Shown here in pieces: positions 14,503 through 23,080 of a stretch of DNA of 64,000 nucleotides. Source of the stretch: Cohnella endophytica (GTDB lineage Bacteria; Bacillota; Bacilli; Paenibacillales; Paenibacillaceae); contig NZ_RBZM01000017.1 of assembly GCF_003628305.1 (NCBI RefSeq), positions 1 to 64,000 of the forward strand, written 5' to 3'. Each line of letters opens with the position of its first letter. Position 1 is the stretch's first letter. A program made the position numbers and the translations under genes. Under the pieces are notes generated by a model. It saw only the letters and a program-made list of their open reading frames with translations. It was not told the origin of the DNA and ran no database searches.

Positions 14503-14620
14503 ACACAGTTAATCCGAAAATAATGAGCGTTATCACTTGCGCGAAGCCCGCCCAAAACTGCGTCCTTTTCCACACAGTATTGAGCAAAAAAATTAACTGT
14601 GTCTGTTATTGCACAGTATA
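14503..14620. promoter_or_regulatory. Cluster of four CACAGT half-sites before the nitroreductase gene
   Basis: ACACAGTTAA (14503-14512) and its exact inverted copy TTAACTGTGT (14593-14602), plus CACACAGTAT (14571-14580) and GCACAGTATA (14611-14620). The last two motifs of the upstream part form an inverted repeat ACTGTGT-n8-GCACAGT. The likely binder is the adjacent Rrf2 regulator. Confidence 0.6.
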
Positions 14621-14639
14621 TTCCGATCTAAGAGAACTG

Positions 14640-15122
14640 TCAACTCCCCATATTCTCCAACTGCTCGAACGAATGGCCTTTGCAATCCCGGGCCCGCTCG
14701 GCGATCTGCCCGACGGTATAACGTCCGAGTACCTCCAGCAACGAACGATCCATTTCCGTAGTCAGCTCGCAGAAGATGGATTGCATGTTCTGGCCGAAAG
14801 CATGAGTGCCCGTCGTTTCTTTTATGCCCAAGCAAAGCGGGTCGCCGACTTGAAGAACGGTAAATACTTCGGCCAACGTGATCGAATAAGGATCTTTGCG
14901 CAGTCGGTAGCCGCCATCCCTGCCTTCGCGCGTTTCCAGGATGCCGCCTTTGGCAAGGATGGCCAGAATACGCCTTAGCAGTGTCGCCTCCGATTGCATA
15001 TAAGTAGCGAGCTCGGCGCTCGGACAAGTCTGAACTCGGTCTTTCGACAAAATGACAAGCGCTTGCAGCGCTAATCCGAACCATTTGGGATGATGGGACC
15101 CGACGCATTTTTCCGGCTTCAT
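14640..15122 (-). CDS. Rrf2-family transcriptional regulator
   Basis: About 160 aa from the ATG preceded by GAGGAGGCG. The HTH region WFGLALQALVILSKD, then MQSEATLLRRILAILAKGGILETREGRDGGYRL, shows the Rrf2 winged-helix pattern. Cysteines at CVG, TCPS, LCLG, FCEL and DCKG are scattered rather than clustered, so cofactor binding is uncertain. The open frame extends 62 codons upstream, but that segment is not Rrf2-like and covers the preceding terminator. It is followed by the nitroreductase gene, its probable target. Confidence 0.87.
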   Translation of the reverse strand: MKPEKCVGSHHPKWFGLALQALVILSKDRVQTCPSAELATYMQSEATLLRRILAILAKGGILETREGRDGGYRLRKDPYSITLAEVFTVLQVGDPLCLGIKETTGTHAFGQNMQSIFCELTTEMDRSLLEVLGRYTVGQIAERARDCKGHSFEQLENMGS

Positions 15123-15200
15123 TTTATCGCCTCCTCGCTCTAAATAGTATCGGAATACGTCAAGGTCGGCAAGAGGTAAATGTAAGCTCTTTCTTGAAAA

Positions 15201-15235
15201 AGAAAATCCCGGAACGGAACCGAAGCCCGCCCGGG
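15201..15235 (-). terminator. Probable terminator after the GH99-like gene
   Basis: GC-rich hairpin closed by CCCGG/CCGGG, followed by ATTTTCTTTTT on the minus strand, about 20 bases after the stop codon. Confidence 0.55.
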
Positions 15236-15255
15236 TATAAATAAAAGATAACAAT

Positions 15256-16392
15256 TTATTTCCTAACGCCGAAGACGGCTTGAATCGCTTCCAAGTAGCC
15301 CAATCCATTGACCGTGTCCGGCTCCAAGTAGCTTCCTTCCGTCCATTCGTTCCAGGAATTGACCGTAACGATCGGCGTGGTCAAATGTCCTCGGTCCAAA
15401 TAATCCTTCACCGCGCGCAAAGCTTCCTTGAAATGCTCCGGCGTATTGTCTACCAATACGGGCGTATACGGATATCCTACGTTGGCATGAGTGTCGGACT
15501 GCGTCGTTCTCGGCGTAGAATCCCAACCCATCGACACGTTCGGATAATACGGCAAGCTATGCTCCCCTTGCAGCACGTCCCAATAGTCGATCGAGGTCTT
15601 GGCGTATTCGGGGTAAGAAACGGTCGGATAACCGTCCAACGGCGTGTGGTGAATCCATACGTAAGAGGTTACGGAATCGAAGCCCAGCGCTTCGACCAGT
15701 CGTTTCGGATCTTGAATTTTCGATTCGGTCGGCAAAATCTGGATTCCCCAAACGACGGCATTCAAATTCAACTCTCCGAGTCCCGCTTGTCTAACCCGCT
15801 CCCGAAAAGCCAGCAGCGCCTCTCTCGTTTGCTCGACTCCCCCCAAGCCCTTAATCAAGCTCCCAAGCTCGTACAACGAAAAGTAGAGCTTTCCGTCCAC
15901 CCGCCAATAGGAAGGATGCGAGAAATACTTTTCGATCACATAGTCCGTCGCCCTATCGAATGACTCCCTAGGCGTCGGCCCCTTCGTTAATAAAGTAACG
16001 TCTGTCGAGCGCTTCAACGGAAATATATTGACCCAATCATGATTCGCCCACATCAAGGAAAACTTCAAGCGATCATTGTTGGCGGCTTGCATGAACCCTT
16101 CTTCAAGCGCGCGTTGCAGAAACGGCTGATCATCGTACCAATACCAGTCATAAATAAACGAAGTGACGCCATGATCGGCCGCCGCGGCGATTTGTTGCTC
16201 GGCTACGCGCGGATCGGATTCGTCCTGATATCCCCATAAGGGTATTTTCGGTTGCTGATGGCCGGGAAATCTCGGTGTTGCGGCTTTCACGAGATTCCAT
16301 TCCGTCCATCCTGCGCCATGCCACTCCTCGTTGCGGGGATCGATATGATAATTAGGGAAATAATAGACGGCGACTTCATAGGGGTTCGGCAT
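15256..16392 (-). CDS. GH99-like / WbsX-type glycoside hydrolase
   Basis: A 378-aa protein of the glycoside hydrolase 99-like (WbsX) group. The N-terminal VYYFPNYHIDPRNEEWHGAGWTEWNLV, then SFIYDWYWYDDQPFL, LMWANHDW and VTVNSWNEWTEGSYLEPD motifs are typical, with acidic catalytic candidates in the last. True GH99 enzymes are endo-acting alpha-mannosidases/mannanases; members of the GH99-like group are mostly uncharacterised. No signal peptide is present, so it should act in the cytosol on imported oligosaccharides. The start is the ATG after AAGGAGGAGC; an upstream frame extension lacks similarity. It is the last gene of the SBP-permease-permease-AraC-GH99-like cluster, 41 bases after the AraC gene. 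Confidence 0.85.
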   Translation of the reverse strand: MPNPYEVAVYYFPNYHIDPRNEEWHGAGWTEWNLVKAATPRFPGHQQPKIPLWGYQDESDPRVAEQQIAAAADHGVTSFIYDWYWYDDQPFLQRALEEGFMQAANNDRLKFSLMWANHDWVNIFPLKRSTDVTLLTKGPTPRESFDRATDYVIEKYFSHPSYWRVDGKLYFSLYELGSLIKGLGGVEQTREALLAFRERVRQAGLGELNLNAVVWGIQILPTESKIQDPKRLVEALGFDSVTSYVWIHHTPLDGYPTVSYPEYAKTSIDYWDVLQGEHSLPYYPNVSMGWDSTPRTTQSDTHANVGYPYTPVLVDNTPEHFKEALRAVKDYLDRGHLTTPIVTVNSWNEWTEGSYLEPDTVNGLGYLEAIQAVFGVRK

Positions 16393-16433
16393 AGGAGCTC
16401 CTCCTTGATGATCGGGCTGTCTCCCCATTTTCT

Positions 16434-17372
16434 CTAATCGTCGGCCTCCAGATGAGGGAGCGAATTGAGATAATTTTTCGGAGATAAGCCTTCGATTTTC
16501 TTGAATACTTTGCTGAAATGGTGTCTATCTTGATAACCGACCAGTCCGGAAATTTCGTTGATCGTATATTTGTTCTCGGCCATCAGGCTTTTCGCTTTCT
16601 CCAACCGGAGCGTCGTTAAATACTCCAACGGAGATTTGCCCGTCGCTTGCTTGAATAACGTGCGGAAATAGTTCGGAGAGAGATACAACGATTGGGCAAT
16701 GTCATTAATATCGATAGCCTCGTGCAGGTGGCTATACATGTATTGAATGGCTTCGGTTGCCTTCTCCCCTTGGGGATGGCTTTTCTTGACTCCCTCTTCG
16801 GTCGACATGTCTTTCACCATCTGATGAAGAATCCGCAGCATGAGCGATCGCATGATCAGATGATAACCGTAAGGCTTGCTCTGAAAAACGTTCAGCATCT
16901 CCCGGAACAGCGGCAAATACACGTGCGATTCATGCGAATGAATGACGTAAGGAAAATCGATCTCCGCCAGCTCGAACACCGGGCGGTCCACCAATTTCTC
17001 GTCGACGGGTACGTGATCCAGATTCGGATAGTCCACGTCCGTGTACACCACCGGATCGAAGTCGAAAGGCTCTCCCATATACGCGAGATCGAAGTGCAGC
17101 GCGTAATAATAAAACGTATTTCCATCGGGATCATAACAATGATGCCGGACGTGAGGACGCATGAAATGGATATCGCCGGGCCTTAGCAAATATTCGACGC
17201 CCTCGATGTTATAGAGACATCCGCCTCGGGTAACGTAAATGACTTCGTAATCGTAGATCACCCGGGGAGGCAATTTATAAAAAGACCCGGGCTCCGGAAT
17301 ATGTTCATGGATATATCGCACGTAAGGCGCCAAGTTCATGAAGTCGATTTTCTTGATCATATGTTCACCCAT
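16434..17372 (-). CDS. AraC-family transcriptional regulator
   Basis: About 312 aa. An N-terminal cupin-like sugar-sensing domain (YVTRGGCLYNIEGVEYLLRPGDIHFMRPHVRHHC) precedes a C-terminal double HTH with SLYLSPNYFRTLFKQATGKSPLEYL and the AraC signature region SGLVGYQDRHHFSKVFKKIEGLSPKNY. The start is set at the ATG after CGGAGGAAC; ten upstream codons are possible. It sits between the transporter permeases and the GH99-like gene and probably activates this cluster, whose promoter has a good -10 but a poor -35. Confidence 0.9.
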   Translation of the reverse strand: MGEHMIKKIDFMNLAPYVRYIHEHIPEPGSFYKLPPRVIYDYEVIYVTRGGCLYNIEGVEYLLRPGDIHFMRPHVRHHCYDPDGNTFYYYALHFDLAYMGEPFDFDPVVYTDVDYPNLDHVPVDEKLVDRPVFELAEIDFPYVIHSHESHVYLPLFREMLNVFQSKPYGYHLIMRSLMLRILHQMVKDMSTEEGVKKSHPQGEKATEAIQYMYSHLHEAIDINDIAQSLYLSPNYFRTLFKQATGKSPLEYLTTLRLEKAKSLMAENKYTINEISGLVGYQDRHHFSKVFKKIEGLSPKNYLNSLPHLEADD

Positions 17373-17474
17373 CAATTGTTCCTCCGGCATTCTCATCATC
17401 ATTGTTCGTCATTCGCGATTACAGTGATTTTAGAATACCACAGAGGGATTTGGAAGACGGACGCAAGCGTTCGG

Positions 17475-18320
17475 TTATCCTTTAATGGCGCCGGCGGTCA
17501 GTCCTTTGATCATGTACTTCTGGGTGACGATGAACAGGAGAATAAGCGGCAAAGTAGCTAACGAGCATAAGGCGAAGATGCCTCCCCAATCGCTGGACCG
17601 TTCCGCCTTGAACACGAAGATCTGCGTAATCAGCGTCATCTTGTCCTTGTCCGTCAGATAGAGCAAGGGACCGATGAAATCGTTCCAGAAGCCGAATACG
17701 GTCGTCACGATCAGCGTTCCAGTCGCCGGCAGAAGCAACGGGAAAATGATTAGCCAATACATTCTAAGCGGACCGTAACCGTCTATGCTCGCCGCTTCCT
17801 CCAACTCTCTTGGAATGCCCTTGGTGAACCCGACGTAGATCATCGTGGCAAAAGGAATCGTACCCGCCGTATACAGCAAAACGAGCAGCGTTCTCGTATT
17901 CATCAGGTGGAGCGATTGGGCAAGCTTATAGATCGGCACCATGCTCGTCTGGAAAGGAATGATCATCCCCGCCAAAAACAAGACGAACAAAACCTGGAAA
18001 AGCTTGTGCCGGTTGCGGGAGATCGTGTAGCCCGCCATCGAAGCCACGATTATGAGCAAGACCAAAGTCCCTCCGCAGATGAGCAAGGTATTCCCTAACG
18101 CGCGTCCGATTTGAACCTTCGCGAATACGTTATGGAAATTTCCCCAATAAATCCGGCTCGGGAATTTAAGAGGCTCGTAAAATTCCTTCGGCAGCTTGAC
18201 GCTGGCTTCGAACATGTAATAACAAGGATAAAGAACGAACAGGGCCAATAGGACCATCGCTATTTCGAGCAAGCGGTCGAAGAACTTCTCTCGTAAACTT
18301 CTAACGGAAGCGGAGCGCAT
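17475..18320 (-). CDS. Carbohydrate ABC transporter permease (MalG/LacG type)
   Basis: A 281-aa inner-membrane permease of the CUT1 family with six membrane helices and the EAA loop EEAASIDGYGPLRMYWLIIFPLL, which docks the ATPase. The C-terminal residues GLTAGAIKG are typical of MalG-type proteins. Its start overlaps the stop of the upstream permease (TAATG), indicating translational coupling. No ATPase gene lies nearby; a shared MsmX-type ATPase encoded elsewhere is the usual solution in Firmicutes. Confidence 0.93.
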   Translation of the reverse strand: MRSASVRSLREKFFDRLLEIAMVLLALFVLYPCYYMFEASVKLPKEFYEPLKFPSRIYWGNFHNVFAKVQIGRALGNTLLICGGTLVLLIIVASMAGYTISRNRHKLFQVLFVLFLAGMIIPFQTSMVPIYKLAQSLHLMNTRTLLVLLYTAGTIPFATMIYVGFTKGIPRELEEAASIDGYGPLRMYWLIIFPLLLPATGTLIVTTVFGFWNDFIGPLLYLTDKDKMTLITQIFVFKAERSSDWGGIFALCSLATLPLILLFIVTQKYMIKGLTAGAIKG

Positions 18321-19198
18321 TAATATTCGACCTCCTTGCTTCTCGTTAACTTGAGCTGAAACGCCGTAACGATGGATATCGCGATCATGAACAGAATACC
18401 GGCGGCTGTTGCGTAACCGAACGTATTGTTCTTGAAGGCGAAATTGTAGATGACGAGCGCCAACGTAGAAGTCGCGTCGCCCGGTCCGCCGTTCGTCATT
18501 ATATAAGGCATTTCAAAAAATTTCAGCGCGCCGACCATTCCTAGAAAAGTGCATATCGTAAACGAAGGCATTAACAAAGGGAAGGTTATGAATCTGAATT
18601 TACTCCAACCCTTAGCGCCGTCGATCTGGGCGGATTCGTAAACTTCATGGGGGATGGATTGCAAGCCCGCCAAGTATATTACCGCTCCGTAACCCGTCCC
18701 GTACCATAGCTGAATCAAGATGATGGACGACAAGGCCGAAGACGTCGTTCCCAACCAATCTTGGATGAGATTCTCGGCACCGAGACGAATCAATAATTCG
18801 TTGAATACTCCGTCGTACTGCAGCAGATTGGACCAAGTCACGGATACGACGACGAGGGAAACGATTAACGGCAAGTAGAACGCCGTCCTGAGAAAATAAC
18901 TGGAGCGAAACGGTTTATTTAGAACCAACCCGAGCAGCAAGGACAGCGGATTTTGCAAAATAACGACGAACAGGCAAATCGTCAGGGTATTCACGGCCGA
19001 ACGGATAAATAATTTATCTTCCAGCAGGTTTCGGTAATTGTCTAATCCGATGAATTTCGGCTTGCTGACGATATCCCATTCCGTGAACGAATAATACAAG
19101 CTGCTGACGAACGGATAAAAGGTAAACATCAGAAAAATGATCAGTGCCGGAAGAGTAAAAGCGATTCCGTAGACGAGCCCCTTGCGCGTTGGATGCAT
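18320..19198 (-). CDS. Carbohydrate ABC transporter permease (MalF/UgpA type)
   Basis: A 292-aa CUT1 permease with six membrane helices and the EAA-type loop YESAQIDGAKGWSKFRFITFPLL. The N-terminus is basic (MHPTRKG) before helix 1. It partners the MalG-type permease that follows, and the lipoprotein gene upstream supplies the binding protein. The 91-base gap to the binding-protein gene holds a strong hairpin (19226-19253). Confidence 0.93.
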   Translation of the reverse strand: MHPTRKGLVYGIAFTLPALIIFLMFTFYPFVSSLYYSFTEWDIVSKPKFIGLDNYRNLLEDKLFIRSAVNTLTICLFVVILQNPLSLLLGLVLNKPFRSSYFLRTAFYLPLIVSLVVVSVTWSNLLQYDGVFNELLIRLGAENLIQDWLGTTSSALSSIILIQLWYGTGYGAVIYLAGLQSIPHEVYESAQIDGAKGWSKFRFITFPLLMPSFTICTFLGMVGALKFFEMPYIMTNGGPGDATSTLALVIYNFAFKNNTFGYATAAGILFMIAISIVTAFQLKLTRSKEVEY

Positions 19199-19225
19199 AT
19201 TCGTTCACCTTGCTTCCGGAAAGCC

Positions 19226-19253
19226 CGAAGAGGAGATCAGCGTCTCCTCTTCG
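19226..19253 (-). other. Hairpin after the binding-protein gene
   Basis: Perfect stem GAAGAGGAGA-tcagcg-TCTCCTCTTC without a T run, between binding-protein and permease genes. Such hairpins commonly protect the upstream message so that the binding protein is made in excess. Confidence 0.7.
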
Positions 19254-19289
19254 CCGCGTTTCCCTAATTTTGAGGTTAGCTCAAGCCGG

Positions 19290-20651
19290 TCACGGTAAAA
19301 TAATCAAGCTCTTGTCTTTCTCGTAATTTTTCGTGACTTCGTCCAACTCTCCGCCGCCCGCCTTGCCGCCGCCGATAATCTTCGTCACGAGATTCAGCAG
19401 ACCCGTTTTGACGGATGGTGGATAATAGGCGCCCCACTGGTACGTGGTCGGATTGTTATTCAGAACGTCGATCAATTCCTTCATTGCGGGAAGCTTAGCT
19501 TCGATGATCGTGCTCTTCATGCCGGACATACCGCCGTCTCCCGCATGAACGGCGTTCACTTCCGGACTTAAGATAATGGAAAGCAAATCCTTGGCTTCCT
19601 GCGGATGCTCCGTCTTGGCGTTAATGGAGACGCTGTGATCCGGACCAACTCCCATGATCACTTTGCCGTTCTCGTCGCTGAGCGGGAAAAACCCGACTTC
19701 GAAAGGCTCGAAACCTTTGGTCTCGAAAGTTTCCTGCGCGACTTGCGCCATCCACGGACCTTGATTGATCATCGCCGCTTTGCCCGATGCGAACTCGATC
19801 TGGGTTTGCGGCCAATCGATGCTTAACGCGCTTTTGTTGAACATGTTCTTCTGCGCCAATTGCGTGAATTTGTCCACCGCGCTTTTCGTTTCCGGTCCGT
19901 CCAATTGCTGAGTTCCTTTATATACGTCGGCTTCGAATGTCGAACTTGTCAGCGCTTCAGCCAATTGAGCATAACCGCCGAAGAAATAATCCAACGTCCA
20001 TTGATCCTTGAACCCCACCGTGATCGGGGTAATCTTGGCCGCGTTCAGCTTTTCGCCTGCCGCGAGAAGCTCGTTAAACGTCTTCGGAGGCGCAATGCCC
20101 AAGTCGGCGAAAATTTTCTTGTTGTAATAGAAGCCGAACGATTGGATCGTCGTCGCCGCTCCGTAGATTTTACCGTCGTAAGCCTCGACGATCTTGGTAG
20201 CGTCGACCATATCGTTCACCAGGGGCTCGCCGGACAAATCCATCAGATAACCGGCTTTGCCAAGGCTCGGCACTTGTTGGCTATAAATAATATCAGCAGC
20301 CGCGGAGGATGCGAGTTCGGCTTTGAGCTTGTCGAAATATTTCTCTCCCGTTAAGTTATCCCATTGAATGCTGCCGTTCGGGTACTTCTCTTTGAATTTC
20401 TCTTCGACGATCTTCTTGAATGCATCCGTCGTACCCTCTCCCTCGGTTAGGAACCATCCGGAGATTCTCAGCTTAAACGGCTTATCGTCGCTTGCGGACG
20501 GGCTTTCGTTGCCGGCGCTTTGACTTGCGCTCTCGACGGCGGATCCCGAAGGGGACGCGGATGAATTCCCGGCTTCGTTCTTGCCGCATCCGGCCAACGC
20601 GAGCGCGGTAACCAGGCTGGTCGTTAATAAGGTCAATAAAAGCTTTTTCAT
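19290..20651 (-). CDS. Sugar ABC transporter substrate-binding lipoprotein
   Basis: A 453-aa extracellular solute-binding protein (family 1, CUT1 type). A lipoprotein signal peptide ends in the lipobox LAGC (Cys22), followed by a Ser-rich linker. The mature part shows SBP features such as FYYNKKIFADLGIAPPKTFNELLAAGEKL and FASGKAAMINQGPWMAQVA. GGGGGAAT precedes the ATG. First gene of the cluster with two permeases, AraC and the GH99-like enzyme. A cre-like box overlaps its promoter. Confidence 0.93.
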   Translation of the reverse strand: MKKLLLTLLTTSLVTALALAGCGKNEAGNSSASPSGSAVESASQSAGNESPSASDDKPFKLRISGWFLTEGEGTTDAFKKIVEEKFKEKYPNGSIQWDNLTGEKYFDKLKAELASSAAADIIYSQQVPSLGKAGYLMDLSGEPLVNDMVDATKIVEAYDGKIYGAATTIQSFGFYYNKKIFADLGIAPPKTFNELLAAGEKLNAAKITPITVGFKDQWTLDYFFGGYAQLAEALTSSTFEADVYKGTQQLDGPETKSAVDKFTQLAQKNMFNKSALSIDWPQTQIEFASGKAAMINQGPWMAQVAQETFETKGFEPFEVGFFPLSDENGKVIMGVGPDHSVSINAKTEHPQEAKDLLSIILSPEVNAVHAGDGGMSGMKSTIIEAKLPAMKELIDVLNNNPTTYQWGAYYPPSVKTGLLNLVTKIIGGGKAGGGELDEVTKNYEKDKSLIILP

Positions 20652-20686
20652 ATTTATTCCCCCTATGTTTGTTCGTTACATCCGTA

Positions 20687-20702
20687 ATTATAAGCGCTTA
20701 CA
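20687..20702 (-). promoter_or_regulatory. -10 element overlapped by a cre-like site
   Basis: On the minus strand TGTAAGCGCTTATA matches the CcpA cre pattern (TGNAANCGNNNNCN, weaker at the end) and runs into TATAAT (20687-20692). No good -35 is visible 17 bases upstream, which fits a promoter needing an activator such as the AraC protein and repressed by CcpA when preferred sugars are present. Confidence 0.6.
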
Positions 20703-20798
20703 TAGATTTATGTATTTGGATAAAACGACTGTCGAGGGGGCTTTTTCACGCTTTCGGCGTTCGGTTTCAGAGAGACGCGCGGACGAATGGCCGGAAAC

Positions 20799-20830
20799 CA
20801 AAAAGGCGGTGCAGTATTTCCCGCACCGCC
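20799..20830 (-). terminator. Terminator after tex
   Basis: Stem GGCGGTGC/GCACCGCC followed by TTTTT on the minus strand, directly after the tex stop codon. Confidence 0.85.
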
Positions 20831-20836
20831 GTTTCC

Positions 20837-23020
20837 TTATCCGGGCTGTCGCATGGTCAAGCTTACGCGGCCCTTCTTCATGTCCGTTCCGAGCACCCAT
20901 ACCGTGACCGTGTCGCCTACGGCGACGACTTCCGTCGGATGCTTGACGAATTTATTGCTGATCTGGGAAATATGAACGAGACCGTCGTTCTTGATTCCGA
21001 TATCTACGAATGCTCCGAAATCGACTACGTTACGTACCGTCCCTTTTAGCTCCATGCCCGCTTTGAGGTCTTCGATATCCAGCACATCCGTATGGAATAT
21101 CGGCGGCGGAAGCTCGTCCCGCGGATCGCGGCCCGGACGTTGCAAGCTGTCCACGATATCGCGTAGCGTAGGAACGCCGACCTCGAGACGAGCCGAGATT
21201 TCCTCCAGCCGAACGTCCTTCAATTTTTCCTTGAGCGGCTCCGAGCCGATATCCTTCAGATTCAAGCCGAGATCCTTGAACAGCCGTCCGACGACCTCGT
21301 AGGATTCCGGATGAATCGGCGTACGGTCGAGCGGATTTTTGCCGTCCGAGATGCGGAGGAATCCCGCGCATTGCTCGTAAGCTTTAGCGCCTAAACGCGG
21401 CACCTTTTGCAATTGCTTGCGTTCGACGAATTTGCCCGTTTCCTCGCGAAGCTTCACGATATTTTTGGCCAAGGTCGCGTTGATCCCCGATACGTAAGAG
21501 AGCAAGGACGGAGATGCGGTATTCACGTCGACTCCGACATGGTTAACCGCCGACTCGACGACGCCGGACAAGCTCTCGTCCAGTCTCTTCTGCGTGACGT
21601 CGTGCTGGTATTGGCCGACGCCGATCGCTTTGGGTTCGATCTTCACGAGCTCCGCGAGCGGGTCCTGAAGCCGTCGGGCAATCGATACGGCGCTTCGCTC
21701 GGATACGTCCAAATCCGGGAATTCCTCGGCCGCCAGCTTGGACGCGGAATAGACGCTAGCTCCCGCTTCGTTGACGATCAAATATTGCAGCTCGCGCTCC
21801 GGCATGCTATGGATGATGCCCACGACGAATTGCTCCGTCTCGCGAGAGCCGGTACCGTTGCCGATGACGATCAGTTGAATGCCGTATTGGTTGATCATTC
21901 GGCGGAATACGACCTCCGCCTCCGCTTTCTTGTTATGCGGAGGCGTCGGGTAAGTGACGGCCACTTCCATCAGCTTGCCGGTATCGTCCACGACGGCCAG
22001 CTTGCAGCCCGTGCGGTAAGCCGGGTCCACCCCAAGCACGACTCGTCCTTTAACAGGCGGTTGCAGCAGCAGATTGCGTAAATTCTCGGAGAAGATGCCG
22101 ATCGCGTGCTCTTCCGCCTTCTCCGTCAATTCGCCGCGAAGCTCCCGCTCGATCGAGGGGGAAATCAGACGCTTATAAGCGTCCTCGGCCGCCACGGCAA
22201 GCGTATCCCTCGTAATCGAAGGGCCTTTTAACGTTCGTCTGTTCAGTTCTTCGACGATCCGATCCGAAGGAACGTCGATCGATACGCTAAGCACGTCTTC
22301 GCGCTCGCCTCGGTTCATCGCGAGCACTCTATGCGGCGGCAACCGTTTTACCGGCTCCGAATATTTGTAATACATCTCGTAGACGGATTCCGCTTCCGCG
22401 TCCTTGGCTTTGCTGAGTAGCACGCCTTGATCCCACGTGAACTTGCGTACCCAGCGGCGAATATCGGCATCGTCCGCAAGTCCTTCCGCCACGATATCGG
22501 AAGCGCCTTGAATCGCTTCCTCGGGCGCGTTCACGCCTTTGTCGGCATCGACGTAACGGGCCGCTTCCGCAAGAAGATCCCCTTGCCTAGGCTGCGAAAG
22601 AAGCCATTGCGCCAAAGGCTCTAATCCGCGCTCCTTCGCTACGCTTGCGCGAGTCTTCCGCTTCTGTCGATAAGGACGATACAAATCCTCGACTTCTTGA
22701 AGCTTGACCGCCTTCTCGATCGCCGCCTGCAGTTCCGGGGTCAGCTTGCCTTGCTCGTCGATCAGCCGAATGACTTCGCCTTTGCGATCCTCCAGCCCCT
22801 TCAAGTACGTACGGCGATCATCGATGGCGCGAAGCTGAACTTCGTCCAGCTCGCCCGTCATTTCCTTGCGATAACGCGCTATAAAAGGAATCGTATTTCC
22901 CTCATCCAGCAGCGTCGCCACGGTTCTCACTTGGCTTAGGCTAATCCCAAGCTCCGCCGCGATTTGCTTAACCATTCTTTCTTGGACGTTCTTTACAGCC
23001 GTCTCGTTGCCGACGCTCAT
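20837..23020 (-). CDS. tex: Tex-family S1 RNA-binding protein
   Basis: A 727-aa nucleic-acid-binding protein (B. subtilis YdcI). Domains in order are the N-terminal helical Tex domain, a YqgF-like RNase H fold (GVDPAYRTGCKLAVVDDTG, about residues 335-450), helix-hairpin-helix repeats (LSYVSGINATLAKNIV and LGAKAYEQCAGFLRI), and a C-terminal S1 domain (LKGTVRNVVDFGAFVDIGIKNDGLVHISQIS). The start is the ATG after GGGAGGC. It belongs to the conserved backbone with sprT/cmpA, while carbohydrate genes lie on both sides. The gap to the upstream GH76 gene is 60 bases, so read-through from the mannan operon is possible. Confidence 0.94.
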   Translation of the reverse strand: MSVGNETAVKNVQERMVKQIAAELGISLSQVRTVATLLDEGNTIPFIARYRKEMTGELDEVQLRAIDDRRTYLKGLEDRKGEVIRLIDEQGKLTPELQAAIEKAVKLQEVEDLYRPYRQKRKTRASVAKERGLEPLAQWLLSQPRQGDLLAEAARYVDADKGVNAPEEAIQGASDIVAEGLADDADIRRWVRKFTWDQGVLLSKAKDAEAESVYEMYYKYSEPVKRLPPHRVLAMNRGEREDVLSVSIDVPSDRIVEELNRRTLKGPSITRDTLAVAAEDAYKRLISPSIERELRGELTEKAEEHAIGIFSENLRNLLLQPPVKGRVVLGVDPAYRTGCKLAVVDDTGKLMEVAVTYPTPPHNKKAEAEVVFRRMINQYGIQLIVIGNGTGSRETEQFVVGIIHSMPERELQYLIVNEAGASVYSASKLAAEEFPDLDVSERSAVSIARRLQDPLAELVKIEPKAIGVGQYQHDVTQKRLDESLSGVVESAVNHVGVDVNTASPSLLSYVSGINATLAKNIVKLREETGKFVERKQLQKVPRLGAKAYEQCAGFLRISDGKNPLDRTPIHPESYEVVGRLFKDLGLNLKDIGSEPLKEKLKDVRLEEISARLEVGVPTLRDIVDSLQRPGRDPRDELPPPIFHTDVLDIEDLKAGMELKGTVRNVVDFGAFVDIGIKNDGLVHISQISNKFVKHPTEVVAVGDTVTVWVLGTDMKKGRVSLTMRQPG

Positions 23021-23080
23021 CCTTCGTGCCTCCCGTTGCTTCATGCATTCCTTTATTATGAAGTTCCGGGACTAAAGAAA

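Noticed and set aside
15123..15308. N-terminal 62-codon extension of the second Rrf2 protein
   Set aside because: It crosses the terminator of the GH99-like gene and lacks Rrf2 similarity; the ATG at 15122 has a strong ribosome binding site.
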